From Echinostoma caproni (taxonomy: Eukaryota > Platyhelminthes > Trematoda > Plagiorchiida > Echinostomatidae): a DNA stretch of 64,000 nucleotides. Under the pieces are notes generated by a model. That model searched no databases. It worked only from the letters and a program-made list of their open reading frames with translations, and had not been told where the DNA came from. Positions 49,096-61,811 of the stretch are shown piece by piece. How positions within the stretch are numbered: position 1 is the first letter of the stretch; each line of letters begins with the position of its first letter. The stretch is from contig UZAN01039526.1 of NCBI GenBank assembly GCA_900618425.1, forward strand, positions 79,683 through 143,682. Reading direction: 5' to 3'. A program made the position numbers and the translations under genes.

Positions 49096-49438
49096 AAAGG
49101 AAAGCGGAAAAATTCAGGATACCGTGGCCGATAGAATACATATGTGTGGTTTGGGATTGAATCGCAAAATAAAACCAGAGTATATATTTTTTTTAACATT
49201 ATTCTCAACTAAATTGCTGATTGAAGCAAATAATTTTGTTCCCATGGAACAATGCATCTGTAAATCCATCAAATGATTCCCCCAATCAAGCGAATTTCTC
49301 ATCCGATTTTTTTCGGTTAAGAACTTTTTTCAGTTAAATTATTCCGGAAGAAATAAGCTGTGGAATTGACGATCTACTGGTTTTACCGGCCCGTGAACCC
49401 CAAAGGATCAAATTATACCAGTTTCAGTCTTCAAACTT

Positions 49439-51190
49439 TTGAAGCAGTTACGTCAAAGCAAAGAAAGGGCATACAAAAGCAAAGATCTTCAAAGAGTTAA
49501 ACTCTTATCTTTTGCTATCAAAGGTGAGCTACATCAACTGAACGGCATTTATACTCGTACACTCCTGCACAACAAAACCTGCCGGGAAACCTGGGACACC
49601 ATCAGGCAACTGAGTGTTCAATCCTCACTCGTGTCTCGAACAGCAATAGACGTTGAGGAACCAAATAGAACATTCAACAAAAGTACCAACAACACGGGGA
49701 CGGGGCCAATTATCACCAGCGCAAACATCGACCCCAGCAATAAAGAACTCTTTACTATTCGACAACAGGATGTTCTGAATGAGTTGCTGACAATCAAACC
49801 CGATAAATCACCCGGTCCCGATAGGTTGGAGGCTACCAACCTTAAGGAGTGTGCTCACACACTTTTGTCAGTGCTAACAGCTCTGTTTAGCTTGTGTTCG
49901 GAAAACGGAATTATACCGGATTGTTGGAAAGCTGCCTCAATCACTCCAGTGCCTAAAAGAGGCACCTCCAAATTCCGTCCCATTGCATGTACGTCTGTTG
50001 TGTTGAGACTTTTCGAGAAGTTACTCCTTCAAGGAATGTCATCTCAGCTGAATGTGCAGGACCGAAACCAATTTGTTTACCGTCGCTCTCGTTCCACCCT
50101 AGATGCCCTAGCTTCGCTGGTTCACTACATTCTGTCAGCATTTGATGGAAACAAGAAAGCTATCAGAATTTGTTTCCTGGATTATAGTGACGCCTTTATT
50201 TGTGCTGACAAGTCTATGCTGTTAAATATTTTGTCTTCAAACGGAATATCGTAAACCAGTACTGCAGTACTCAGTAACTATTTCATAAATCGATCACAGT
50301 TCACGCGTTACCTTGATCGTTCCTCCTCTTCTTCAATTTCTACATTAGGCGTATTACAGGGTGCCATTCTATCCCCGTTTTTCTTTTTTACTTATATTTC
50401 ATCCACGCCTACTTTTAAAAATTCCCTGCTCAATAAATATGTTGTGGTCGGAATCGCCTATCCTGATGCATCTGTCACCTCCACCATCGAACTTGGTCTT
50501 ACTAATCCTGCTGAGTGGTCCACTGAGCATAACCTAACTCTCAATCCCTCTAAATGTGTAGACATGCTGTTCTCACTTCACAGGGGGAATCGTTATGCCA
50601 ATCTTCTGGAATCCTGTCCCACGTTAAACATATACGATGATACTATTGTCCAACCCCAAAATGTCAAGTATCTTGATGTGTTAATTAACCACAACGTATG
50701 CTGATCTGACCAAGTTGTTTCTGTATTTGGAAAGGTCAGGAAACTATCATTTTATGTCTTACGACTGAAAACACTATCCATCCCTCGCTTCTTGATTAAA
50801 CGTTTTCTTTTTGCCTGTGTTTTACCCCTATGGTTGTACGGGTCCCCAGTAATCTTTCCAGGGATGCTCAAAAAGGACTTTAAATTGCTTTCCAGATCAT
50901 TAACACATTTATCAAGAAGTAGCGGGATTTCTCGTAAAACTATCTATCACTTCATCATTTCCCAACATACAAAGTCGTGCTTCTCGTTATCAACAAAAAT
51001 CATAGATAACCCTTCAAATTCGTTACATCAATATTTTATTAAGTGTGTATCCTCCTCTTCCACCCGGCCCCGCTATGATTGTATATTCGCTCGTATGACC
51101 GCCTATCGGTCTTCTGTGGTGCCCTACCTTGTCCGTTTTCTTGTAAGCCCAAAACGCATCGCTTCTGAACTTAATTCACTCATACCGTAA
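49439..51190 (+). mobile_element. CR1-like retrotransposon, copy D, RT half
   Basis: The frame is open for 271 residues (49439-50254), then continues after stops. Motifs are KPDKSPGPDRLEATNLKEC, PDCWKAASITPVPKRG, KFRPIACTSVVLRLFEKLL, RSRSTLDALASLVHY and CFLDYSDAFICADKS. Next come GVLQGAILSPFFFFTYIS near 50351, the catalytic site replaced by YVVV (50438-50449), LTLNPSKCVDMLF and NVKYLDVLIN. The C terminus is LWLYGSPVIFPGMLKKDF, then VVPYLVRFLVS, ending at 51190. The endonuclease is missing (5' truncation). It is less decayed than copy A but has lost the catalytic Asp pair. Confidence 0.85.
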
Positions 51191-54100
51191 ATTGTTTTCT
51201 TTTTCATTGCTTACGATAATTCTGTTACAATTTTGTTCGATAATTGTTGATTGACTATGTGACTGCTGAATATCCACCTTTCGGGGGTGCATAAAGCAAA
51301 TACTTGATATGACCTGACTTTGTTCCCCAAATATTTATGTACAATGACGAATGCTGTTGCGACGAAAAGTCCTAATGTGTGCTTTTTTCTTTCCCAACAA
51401 TTTGTACGCCTACATTGTCTACGTAACTTTACACCAGTTGATTCTTTCGATGTGGCATTGCATAATTTCTGGCCACTTGTCTCGGAAGTCATTTCGAGAG
51501 GAGACAAAACTGATATTAGAATGTCATCACCAGGTGATCGGGGGATTTCATGAATGACCGGTGCAATGCAATTAGTACTACTAAAAATGAACTTTACCCT
51601 GTGAAAAATAGCCTGAGTAGTATCTAGATAGTTCATTATGAGCAAATTTGCTCAGAATTTCTTTGGAAGGAAATCACATTGTGTTATATCCGCCAGCGAT
51701 TTTTGGAAGCGGAACACAGGGGTAGGTGTTTGTCAATGGTCCAAGATAAAAATTTTGAAGTGCACCGAGCAGACCGTCTGAAGATGGTGAGACGATCCAA
51801 TAGCCGAAAGATTTAGGGCCAACATAGAGGAAAGTGAGAAGAAAACTGGAAGAGGAAACCAATGCGAATCATGTTATTCAGAAAAAGGAAATGCTTCCTC
51901 ACCCCAGTTATCATGTTATTTTATCATGAACATGTAGGATAAATATTCACGTAATTGCAAGCATTCAGCAGGAATCAAGAGGGACGACCAATCCAAAGCT
52001 ACCAAAGAAAATCAGAAAGAAGGCTGATTGATGATGGAGGTCTAACACACAACCTCCAACCTGGTGGGATGTTATATTATGCATAGTGATCACCGTTTTC
52101 CAGATGGATTGTTGTTTGACTGCTTATTGAAAAGGGATCTGTTAGTGTAAACCACTGTGAACAAGTTTGTGCCTCAGTGACGAAAAAATATTGTGAATGC
52201 CAGTGATAACTTGAATGATGATTACGAAATACTATCGCCCGTAAAAACCGAGTCACAAGTATCCAAACGGTGTTTTGGCGCTCAGGTTATCATCAAATCC
52301 CGAAAGTGTAGAACGGAAGCTACTCACGACGCTCAGCTTTTGCAATCAGTTAACACACTGAAGAAACCCTTATAGCGAGTCCTTTCTGTAGTGACGAGGG
52401 AGCGGACAACGTTTGGAGTAGTGTTAATGTGAAACCAACTGCCTTTTGGTCGGCTAACGTATGAGATGCTCCGATTGATACGTCTGGGCGTGAGTCATTA
52501 TTCGATCAATGGATATGTACTGCTCGTGTTTACCGACAAACGAAATGACGCATTAGCACAATGTCTGATAGGGATTTCAGAGATGTAACAAAATCACCTT
52601 TCATGGTGAAGTTCTAGTTCTATGTAACCATTAAATGTCCGCCACTTGAGTGATTTATTTCTGATTCTTATCAGAGAATAACGGAATTCGTCTATATTCA
52701 TCGGGACAAGGACCGGCTGATCATTATTCTATCATCGTCGTAGTCTGACGATATCCATCCGTCTGGAGATCATGTTTTTATTTTTCAGACCTGTTTTGGA
52801 TTGCACTGGAATAGTGAAACCGATATCATGCATCATGTGCGGAGTTACGGCAAACTGTGAGCATTCGAATCTTTCAATGATGGGGCCAAACATGATCGCA
52901 TTTCACTTCATGATTTGTATATTAACTGGTTGCTTCCTCTCGCTCACTTTCCAAAAAAGCACAGTGGTGATGATTTCTGACAGAGTGAACGATGATTGAC
53001 TGCACATAATGTTACCACCCCAAAAACATGTTGATTATATGGTCATCGGCATTCCACGTACAATTTTCGCCACCAAGAATCTGGCGTGCATTATGCCATC
53101 ACTATCACAACAGTATGTTTTTAACACATTGGAAACTGTAGACAGACTACCTCACCGTCTGAGGAAAAGTTTGGATTTCAGGCGGCCGTGGAGATATCAG
53201 CTGTGAACTTGAGAGTGTAATCAGAGGTGATTATAAAATATTCTGTCTATACCGTTCTGACTACAGATGAAACAATTTCAACTTGTGTCAATGTTGTAAT
53301 TTCAAGTTAGGTCACTGATCACGTTCTGTGTGGGGGGAGGAGGGGTTCCTAACGCGACTGGTGCTCTAGCCGTAATGCTTCACCGCTCGAACTGGGACTG
53401 TCGCAACAAAATTTAATAGAGTGGAGATTCGATCTTTCATACCCTGGGACCCTTATCGGTGTTCAGATGAGGTCAAACGAGTATGACCGAACACGGTGGT
53501 AATTGACCCCATTCAGTCCGGTAAATAACAGGTCACGATAAAATGGATCGATAGATCGACAGACAAGTAAGCAAGATCAGTTGGATGGGTAGAACAATGA
53601 TTTTGAACACAAAACGCAATGGGGACCGACTTTTCCACGAAATTCACTGCTTGTTTCGTAGTTAAAAGTTGTCCACATCTTTTGACTGATTGTGTAAACC
53701 AGTAATGTCCGATAATCCCCACCCTCTCCAAACTTGTATTTCTTGTTTCCTTTCCAAATCAGTGATCCGTAACAAATTCAAACAAGTGTATACCCGCACT
53801 ATGATCGCTCTAGTGCTCCTTATCTAGACAGACAAACAGAACAGCTGATTGATCATTAAAAACAAAATCTTCTTCGAATACCTTTACACGAATCCCCATG
53901 TTTTTATTCCCACTTTTTCACGGTTGCTCTTATACAAACAGTTCTGTTGAAGTTTGCCCAGTAAAACACTGAAAAATTGTCTGCCGGTTGGTAAAATAAG
54001 GTGTACTATCGACCCGTTCATTTTGTCCCATTTCACACGCATGTGACCTATGGTGCGTCATACCCTGTTGACCACACGACAGTCGGGATTTAGCTCAGTA

Positions 54101-55519
54101 AACCATTTGGTTCTTCTGGTTTCGCTTCACAAGCTTCCGTATAGGCATTCACGGTCTTTTGTTCACCTCGTTAGCCTACCGGCTCCAATCATTTCTTTAG
54201 CATGCAATGTGAATCTGTGTGAAATTCTGCGGTTATTTTCCAGTTATGGGATGCTACGCTGATGCCTACTCTGCCTGGCTGTCATCTCCGTTTCATCAGT
54301 CCGACATTGCATTTTTTGTCTCTGTTTGTTCTGCCGCTGTGACTGTTTCGATCAATGAAACTGAGCCCCGTTTGGATGATTTTTTCCGTTCCAATTCCAT
54401 GTCCAATATACACATCCTACAATGAATATTGATGCAATGTCTAATCAATCCCAGTGGTAAACAAGTTCGATTTCAGTGTTTCCTAATTACACAAATCCAA
54501 CACATATTGAACTAATTACAGAAAGGATCTCGTTGTGAAAAGAAATAATAACTTGAATGTTCGGATGTGAGGAGCCAATTAGCGCCTGTTCAGCACGGTA
54601 AACGTGTCGGCAATCTGTTTAAGAAGGGCCTATGTGCTTGTATGAATCGTTTTAGACCACCGAGAAGGAGGGGCGGATACTGATTACCTTTGGAGAGGCT
54701 AGAATACAAAAACCAGTGGTCAGAGGGTCTAAAGATCCGAACGCTTCAATCACCTCTTACGGCCTGATTAGCGTCAATGAAGTGCGAAACTTTCGCAGTT
54801 GTGATCAACTTAATTATTCCACTTCCCAGTCATGCAGGATAATGCTCACGGATTGTATTGTACTGTATCGAAGCTTTAGCGATTTATATACAAGCTTTCA
54901 GCCAAATAAGCTCGAATAATGCCCAGGAGTATCTTATTTACCTTGAAAATCTCTGATAGTTCACTTCAATTCGTGGAGAAAAGCGCCTATTCAACGAGAA
55001 AGCAGAATATTAAATCAACTGTCCATTCCTATTCCGTTAATGCTTCCGGATGCTCTCCTTGGCGATAAGAATTTCATTAACCGAAATGGCTTCTACTTTT
55101 CCCCGAATGATCTCACCTCCGTTCCTAAATTGCAATGTTTTTCTGCAATGCAAACACTCACTGTTTCTTTTAATCAAGCTCACCAAGATTACGCAAAAAA
55201 CAAGCTGGTGAGCAGCCATTGTAGCGGCTCCAGTTCCCTCTGGCTCACTCTATACATCCAACGCAAAGCGACACAAGCAGGCATCACATACACAGCGAAG
55301 TGGACTCTCCAGTCCTCCACGAAAGCTGTCTCCTAGTCTTTGACCTATATACTTCCTTAACGTCTAATGACGGAGTGAACTGATCGATGGAGCCTAAGTT
55401 TCTGGTCCCCGTTGTGCTATTGGACTCCTCGAACATCCACCAGAATGATACACCAAGCTCTATTATAGACAGGATACAAAAACTGAACCAGACGGGATTT
55501 TTCCCAGCTGTCGCTAAAA
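51191..55519. other. Long non-coding stretch, no gene recognised
   Basis: Many short frames on both strands, none with recognisable domains. A frame at 52772-52999 has a hydrophobic C-terminal segment (MIAFHFMICILTGCFLSLTF) and could be chance or an exon; there is no supporting context. Confidence 0.45.
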
Positions 55520-55600
55520 TAATTTGTTTCCAGTTTGTGCAACCATTAATCATGCACGTTCGTGCACCGGTTTTGGTTGCTGTCGTTGATAAAATAAGCC
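55520..55600 (-). mobile_element. RTE-like 3' tail fragment
   Basis: On the minus strand the sequence CAACCAAAACCGGTGCACG, then TGCATGATTAATGGTTGCACA, followed by AACTGGAAAC, matches the tails at 49040-49095 and 61500-61575. No coding part precedes it, so only the tail region is recognisable. The centre (55553-55566) is a 14-base palindrome-like hairpin. Confidence 0.55.
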
Positions 55601-57059
55601 AACTTCCGGAACTGATGCCACACTTGTATTTATCTCTTCACTCCAACCAATTGCACTGATCTGTAATAGTTACCATTCCCAATCGTTGAGCCCTCAAACC
55701 CTATTAATTATTACCATCACATTATTCACGCTAGAAGTCATAGATGTTCTCTATCACAGCGGATCGGTAGCACTCACGTCAGGGAATCGCATAGTTGAAT
55801 ATGCGGAGCTTGGGAAGACTTGGTGGAAGTACACAGATAGCGAAATATAAAGGCCGTTTGCTTTCCCCCACTGAATGCGTGTCCTGCATATCGAATACTC
55901 TCCATGAGAAAATTGGCACCTATAAACGTGCGGCAATTTCCCAACTTTCAATTTTATGCATTGTTTTACCGATGGTAACAACATCAAGTCCTACCCTTAT
56001 CCGTCTCACTTCACCTTTTTCAGCATCTGTGCAGACCCGTCGTCCATCAACGCCTTACCTCATTCGAACACAGAACTCAACTCTGACCGGGGTCTCATAA
56101 TCGTGTAACTTCTTAATACCTGAATACTCCGCTTTACGCCTAGTTCCCTTCAGCTGCTGTGGATTTTCTACTTCGGTTTTCTCCAACACCGAAGGAGTAA
56201 GCATTTAATTGGTATCATTTATAACATAACCACTTTGACGGTACCAAATACCAACTTATCGTCATGAGCCTCTCTTTGAAAAGTTATGTATGTCGAAAAA
56301 CTGTCTACCTTCCGTCCATCGTGATCGGATTCGACGAAAGGCTGTACGATTTGTGTTAACATACACCATTAACTTTACACAGCAAGCTGGACGGCCCGCA
56401 AAGTTGTGGAGACCAACAGCCCATGCGGTGGAACTCAACGTGGCCAATCACAAGGTCTCAGGACCTAGCTTGAAATATGCACATACTCTTTTTACAATAA
56501 ATCTTTATTATTTCTTATGAACCAGTAACTGAACTTAAGCAATGTTGCAAAATATTCCGAGTGACAATACGTTACTGGATAATACAATTTGAGTACCGTC
56601 AACGCGATCTCGTAATAACGATATGAATTGTGACTACTTCTTAGAACACGACGGTGCGTTGTGATTTGTAGAACGGATAAACCCTAAAGTCAGACAAATC
56701 TACCACCTGAACCGTTCGGGAAATAGGTGACCGTGGACTTGAAGTAGTATGGCCAAATAGGACAAGCGTAGTCATGAGCAGCACGAGAGCGAATTTTTTC
56801 TACCATCAACGTTGCAGGACGACGGCAGAGTTCGAAAGTTATTTTTAACTGGTTCACACTAATAAAAGCGATTTGAACCGTTTGATCACATAGACTAATT
56901 ACAGCTAATATTGCTATATTGCTCGTTCAGAATGGCTAAAGCTCAAAATATAATCTATCCGGAAACACTACAAACTACGAATGCCTTCTGGTTGACTCAC
57001 GTAAAATAAAATCCAACTATCGTTTCCAAAACGGACTCACGTCAAGCCAGGTTGGTATT
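55601..57059. other. Non-coding stretch, no gene recognised
   Basis: No supported gene. A short plus frame at 56290-56520 (RIRRKAVRFVLTYTINFT) is unassigned. Confidence 0.45.
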
Positions 57060-57335
57060 AGGACATTCATCTCGTTTTACTATTACACATTTTTTGTGAC
57101 GAACAACAGACGGGGATGAATTCTATGGTCGTGAAAACCTGCTGTTCAAAGAAGGATAGCCGTAGCCTAAGCCCGGGACTTAGAGTGGTAGACCACACAT
57201 TGTCTCGCTGGGTTAGGCGCCATATTGATCGAACGACAGCAACGCAGCCTACCACCACAATTGGGTGGCGGGATTCGAACTTCGGACCGTAGGATCCGAA
57301 GCACGCCGGTAAATCACTACACAACCACCATCACC
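57060..57335 (-). mobile_element. tRNA-headed SINE, family 3, minus-strand copy
   Basis: On the minus strand from about 57335 it reads GTTGGTGATGGTGGTTGTG, then GTAGTGATTTA, and later the B box AGTTCGAATCCCGCC and CCCAATTGTGGTGGTAGGC. It continues with a body (GGGCTTAGGCTA, GAACAGCAGGTTTTC, CTGTTGTTCGTCAC) and ends TGTGTAATAGTAAAACG. It matches the plus-strand copy at 63052-63310 over about 260 bases. A short separate hairpin (CGACCCAC/GTGGGTCG) lies at 57453-57478. Confidence 0.8.
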
Positions 57336-57921
57336 AACGTTCAGAGCGCTAAGAACCATCATGCGGTTTACCATCGTAAGTATCAAAAAGCGCGAAGTCC
57401 TGAGTAGTAAACTAATTATTCATACATTGTTGAACATCAAAATGAGGTCACCCGACCCACAACAAAAAAAGTGGGTCGAAATACAATATAGGCTAAAAGG
57501 GCGAAAAATGAGTTGAATAGGACGACCGGTTGTGACCGAAAAATGTGCGCGACGAAGTGCTTACTTCAAATAGAGGATAAAAGTTCTGACGAAAAGCACA
57601 CGGCGAGGGACAGCGTACGAACTGGTTTTTACAGGGGTTGAAAGATGGACTTCTGAAAGTTCAGTCTCGTTTCGGAAGTTGTCAAACGTTTAGTAGTGAA
57701 TGTATACCTTGTGGAGCGCTAGCACAAAAAAACCAGTGCTAACTGGCGTGAAATATGTATTATATTTTGCGATTAGTCGAGAACTCAAACGGCAAGGTGG
57801 TGAAGACAGCAAGATTGAAATCTACGGAGGATAAACATCAAAGCACAGCGAATCATGCGATTCGAGCAATCCAACCCTGCTGTTGCGTATTGCCCTCCAC
57901 TTTGCTATGAGTACACCAGTT
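57336..57921. other. Region downstream of DLST (putative 3' UTR and flank)
   Basis: No open gene. On the minus strand, downstream of the DLST stop, no canonical AATAAA is seen within about 500 bases. A weak AATATA variant occurs near 57763-57768. The 3' UTR end is not resolved. Confidence 0.4.
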
Positions 57922-59101
57922 TTAAATTTGAAGGAAGTAAGTCCGAGGATCTTCCACAAATTGCTTGACTTTCCGCAAGAATGTAACCGCCTCACGTCCA
58001 TCAATTAATCGATGGTCGTAGGTGAGTGCTACATACATCATCGGTCGTATAACAACCTGGCCTTTGTGTGCCACTGGTCGGTCGAAAACTCCGTAGAGAC
58101 CGAGTATTGCTGATTGTGGTGGATTAATTATTGGAGTCCCAAATAAGGACCCATATACACCACCGTTGCTGATTGTGAATGTTCCACCATCCATGTCTTC
58201 AACCGCCAACGTACCCTGCCGAGCTTTTTGACCAAGATCGTAAATCTCTTTCTCAATTTCGAAGTAGTTCATTTTATCCACATTTCTTACTACAGGTACC
58301 ACAAGTCCCTTTGGAGTAGCCACTGCTATACTGATGTCGATATAATCTCGATAAATAATATCTCCACCGTCAATTACAGCGTTTACCGCAGGTTGGTCTT
58401 GTAGAGCTACGGCTGAGGCTTTGGCAAACGTGGACATCATGCCCAATTTGACACCATGCTTCTTTTGAAAAACCTCCTTGTATGAATTTCGTAGCTCTAA
58501 TAAGTTGGAAAGGTCGATCTCATTGAATGTGGTCAACATAGCACATGTGTTCTGCGCATCCTTTAGCCTTTGTGATATACGTAGACGCATCCGCGACATC
58601 TTGACACGTTGTTCTCCTCGTTCTCCAGTAAATGATGCAGTGCTCAAACCAGGAGGAACCGCAAGTTGTTGTGCCTCCGCAGATTTTGGAGCCGGTTTAG
58701 GTTGTTCTTGCGCTGCACGGGGCTCTTTCGGTGCTTGTTCAGAGCTTTTGGGTGGTGATGGTGAACTCTTCGCAGTAGGTGCTTGGTCAGCCGCTTTTTC
58801 TTTGACAGCACCCTCTACGGCAGCAGCATCATCAACCTTGAAAATTTCTTGACCTGGAACAACTTTGCCTCCGTCCTCAACCAGGAGTTCAGTAACCACA
58901 CCGGCGAACGGAGCAGGCACCGGCACATTCGTCTTATCGGTTTCGATTTCTGCAACGACCTCGTCTACTCGTACTTGATCTCCAACCGCTTTCTTCCATA
59001 CAATATCACCTTCGCTGACGGATTCGGCGAAAGGTGGTACGGAGACAGACCGCACAGCCCCCATTGGGGTGGTCGTGTGAAGAAAACGGACCACGTGACA
59101 C
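57922..59101 (-). CDS. DLST: DLST, terminal exon (2-oxoglutarate dehydrogenase E2)
   Basis: Dihydrolipoyllysine succinyltransferase is the mitochondrial E2 core of the 2-oxoglutarate dehydrogenase complex; it passes the succinyl group from lipoamide to CoA in the TCA cycle. Counting from 59112, residues 22-95 form the lipoyl domain, with the lipoylated Lys at residue 60 in ETDKTNVPV. Residues 96-165 are a Pro/Ala/Lys-rich linker with no E1/E3-binding domain, as in animal DLST. Residues 168-396 are the catalytic domain, with active-site H367 and D371 in [25 protein letters not shown] and [15 protein letters not shown] are strongly conserved. The long open frame begins with TTG, not ATG. A pyrimidine-rich tract and CAG at 59104-59102 mark a splice acceptor, so the exon should start at 59101 inside the presequence (RFLHTTTP resembles a cleavage region). 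Upstream exon(s) were not found. Confidence 0.95.
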
Positions 59102-59130
59102 CTGAAATGCAACAGAAAATATAATAGACT
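59102..59130 (-). promoter_or_regulatory. Splice acceptor (3' end of DLST intron)
   Basis: On the minus strand the sequence ATATTTTCTGTTGCATTTCAG ends at 59102. The pyrimidine-rich tract followed by CAG is a strong 3' splice-site match. It explains why the DLST frame lacks an upstream ATG. Confidence 0.8.
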
Positions 59131-60239
59131 GCATGTTCATGTTTGTAATTAGATATAATATGCTACATTCGAATACGTTGCGGTGCAGTAAGCTGAATCT
59201 ACACATTTAACCATATTATCATCTTGGTGACATGGATAACAACGGTAAAGCCGGTCTCAGTAAAGGCTAGGGTGAAAATAAATACAATATAAATATGAGC
59301 AAGAATGGCTAGGAAAAAATAAATTGGGGATGTTGGGCATGTTTCGTTTATTCCTGTCAGTAACCGTGCTTGATGAACAAACACCAATATCCGTAAATGC
59401 AAAGGATTCAACGAAAAACCAGCAACCAATCCATTAAAATGGATTGCAGAACCTTGATTCGGCAAATTCAGAAGCATACTAATTCCCAAATAATCCGCAA
59501 ACGGCGACCATCAGGCTGATAACACGATAGGTAATCCGAATATCGGATTCCAAAGCATACATGCTGACGAATAATATCGGATTTCGGGTGGAATGAGTCG
59601 AATGTTTTCAACTCCGAAAGCCTCAGTATGGTCCAAGGTGGGGGACCCAGGTTGCGGCCAATCATCCTTTCCTCGCGCCTGTTAAGATGCTTGTGTACGG
59701 CCAAGCGTCTCAAATAGCCTCTGCTGAGGAAGCCCTACTTACTACCTTCTCGCCGCAGGTGTTTTCACATCAAAGTGAGAGGACAAAAAGCCAATATCTG
59801 GTAGTTTACCCAGGGGAGTAGACCAAAATCACAGATTCTCAACCAACCCAGAGGCGTACGAACCACACACACATGCACACTTTGCTGGTTATGACAGTGG
59901 TCACCGGTTCGATTGGTTATCGAAGTGTATTGCGTACCTTGGACGCTTAACCTTGTCCAAAAGGCGCACGATCCGACCAACTGGACACCGATCCCAATAG
60001 ACCGCGGTTTTCACAAACCGCCCTGCTGCCTTGCAGATTAGGATTTGGTTGCTCGTCATACAGAGAGCTGAGCATGATTCATTCGCCACAGCTGAGCAAT
60101 TGGCTTCTTGAGCCACTAATAACCGAACATTCTGGTCCCTCGCTAAAGCGGCTTCATGTAATTTTTGCCCTTCCAACTTTCCTTCTATTTGCAATTCCTC
60201 TGGTACTCATGTTTTTGAACCCACGAAAAAGCAGATTTT
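59131..60239. other. DLST intron side, no gene recognised
   Basis: Upstream of the DLST exon on the minus strand; presumably intronic at least in part. Minus frames at 59199-59489, 59468-59713 and 59901-60194 have no family I recognise, and I could not find the missing first exon. Confidence 0.45.
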
Positions 60240-60845
60240 CGCATCCTGGTTTGCCTCCAACTCCAACTTATCTACCGACTCCACAGTTCAGCTCTCCTCC
60301 CATACATCCAGCCACTCCTTGTTATCTATCATAACCAGAAAGGTCCACCAAACTCTTCGTGGTTTGGATGTTTGTACACAACCTAGTTCGGACAGTATTC
60401 CAACTATCATTCTAAAAATGTGCCCCAGAATTAGCCCGTTTTACGCCGCCTTTTCTGTTCTTCACTCGATTTCAACTCTTCCCCACTCCATGGAAAAATG
60501 TCATTATTTTCCCTATTCTGAAACATAGTGACCCTTTCGAAACCTACAACTATCCTTTCATTACTCTCGTGCCTGTAATTTCGTAAGTTTTTGAAACCAT
60601 TATATCCCACCACCTGCGTACGTCTTGCGAACGCGAAGGTTTGTTGAATGGTCGTCAATGTGGTGTTCGCCTTCGTCGATCTACGAGTGACTTACTGGTG
60701 CTTACATCGCATTCCTGTTCAACTGTATTTGATAACCACGGAGAAGCTTACATTGTCTCGTTAGACATTTCAATGGCCTTCAACCGCGTTTGCATGAAGG
60801 TCTACTATCGAAATTACCCACATTCGGAATCTACTCGTTCCTAGT
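60240..60845 (+). mobile_element. Non-LTR (Jockey/CR1-group) RT fragment, second family
   Basis: Broken plus-strand frames read RGLDVCTQPSSDSIPTIILK, then HSMEKCHYFPYSE or WKNVIIFPILKHSDPFETYN in the alternative frame, and FETIISHHLRTSCEREGLLN. An open segment with RSTSDLLVLTSHSCSTVF and AYIVSLDISMAFNRV follows. This is the fingers-to-palm region of a reverse transcriptase up to the D-I-S-K-A-F-D motif (here DISMAFNRV, with the catalytic-type Asp replaced by Asn). It ends before the YxDD motif. It differs from the main CR1-like family and may be the family seen at 6.3-7.26 kb. Confidence 0.7.
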
Positions 60846-61004
60846 GGCTCCAGTGTTTCCTCAGTAAGCAAAAATCATGGCACCTTTATTTATTTTTATA
60901 AAGATCATTGTACTGGTTTGTTTGGCGACCAGTCTAAACTCAGACGTGTGTGAAAGAAGAGTTGTTTACAAGATAACGTTTACCTACACTCTAAAATGCG
61001 ATGT

Positions 61005-61580
61005 AGACAGCGAACACCGCCGTCGCATTTCACGAGTCTGGTGGGGCAACCGAACCAGCGATGCCGAGGTTAGGCGTACAGTTTTAGGTAATCGCACGCG
61101 TCCACTGGAGCAGGTAGTCGGCCTCCATAGATTACGTTGGTTGGGACATGTGTTACGCATGTCACCAAATAGGTTGCCACGGCGAGCGATGTTTACCGAG
61201 GAAGGGCTTGGTTGGAAAAGATCAAGGGTGGTCAAACGAAGACCTGGCATGAGGGTATCAAAATCCTAACCAGGAGACTGGGTCACATAGGTCCCGTTAG
61301 GCTCCCTGGCTGGGGACCCCGAGATCATAGTCACCGATGGTTAGAGGCACTGAGCGATGTGGTTGGGTGTCGCAAACAGTGGTGCTCACGCATCTACTCA
61401 TTATTCTCTTAACACTAGTCCGTATGAATTCTCTATATACTGCTTCAATCGGCTTTCAACATTCCAATCTTCATCCTTCTATTTTATCCAAACGGGCGGC
61501 CAAAGGACAGCAACCCAAATTGGCGCACGAAAATGCATGGTTAATGGTTGTAAAAACTGAAACTGAAAACACTCAAATTC
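61005..61580 (+). mobile_element. RTE-like element, C-terminal part and tail
   Basis: It starts abruptly within the EHRRRISRVWWGNRTSDAE block. It continues with LEQVVGLHRLRWLGHVLRMS and PNRLPRRAMFTEEGLGW, and after a frameshift with TKTWHEGIKILTRRLGHIG, LPGWGPRDHSHRWLEAL and VGCRKQW. It matches 48.5-49.1 kb closely in protein and DNA, including the 3' tail (61500-61575; GGCGCACGAAAATGCATGG). This copy keeps the GWGPRDHSHRWLEAL block that is frame-shifted at 48.85 kb. Confidence 0.8.
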
Positions 61581-61811
61581 CTACTGTGACCACCATCATC
61601 AGTTAAAATGAACCTCGGTGACTGCTGTCAAATTCAAAATGCGTACGAGTTAAAAAAAAATGTGTAACATCGTTTCAATACTTTATATTTTCTCAAAATG
61701 AGTAGGGCCAAAAAATGAGCAGTTATTAACTATCGGATATATGAACGGATAGCTTCAACGATGGCGTTAGTCTCTTTCTCTACAGAGGAATGATGCCGTT
61801 CACTTCATCAA

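Noticed and set aside
58478..58852. Plus-strand frame opposite DLST
   Set aside because: It is the antisense shadow of the Ala/Pro-rich linker of DLST and has no features of its own.
59103..59112. TTG-initiated N terminus for DLST (residues before the exon start)
   Set aside because: The codon is TTG and lies inside a strong splice acceptor; these residues are intronic.
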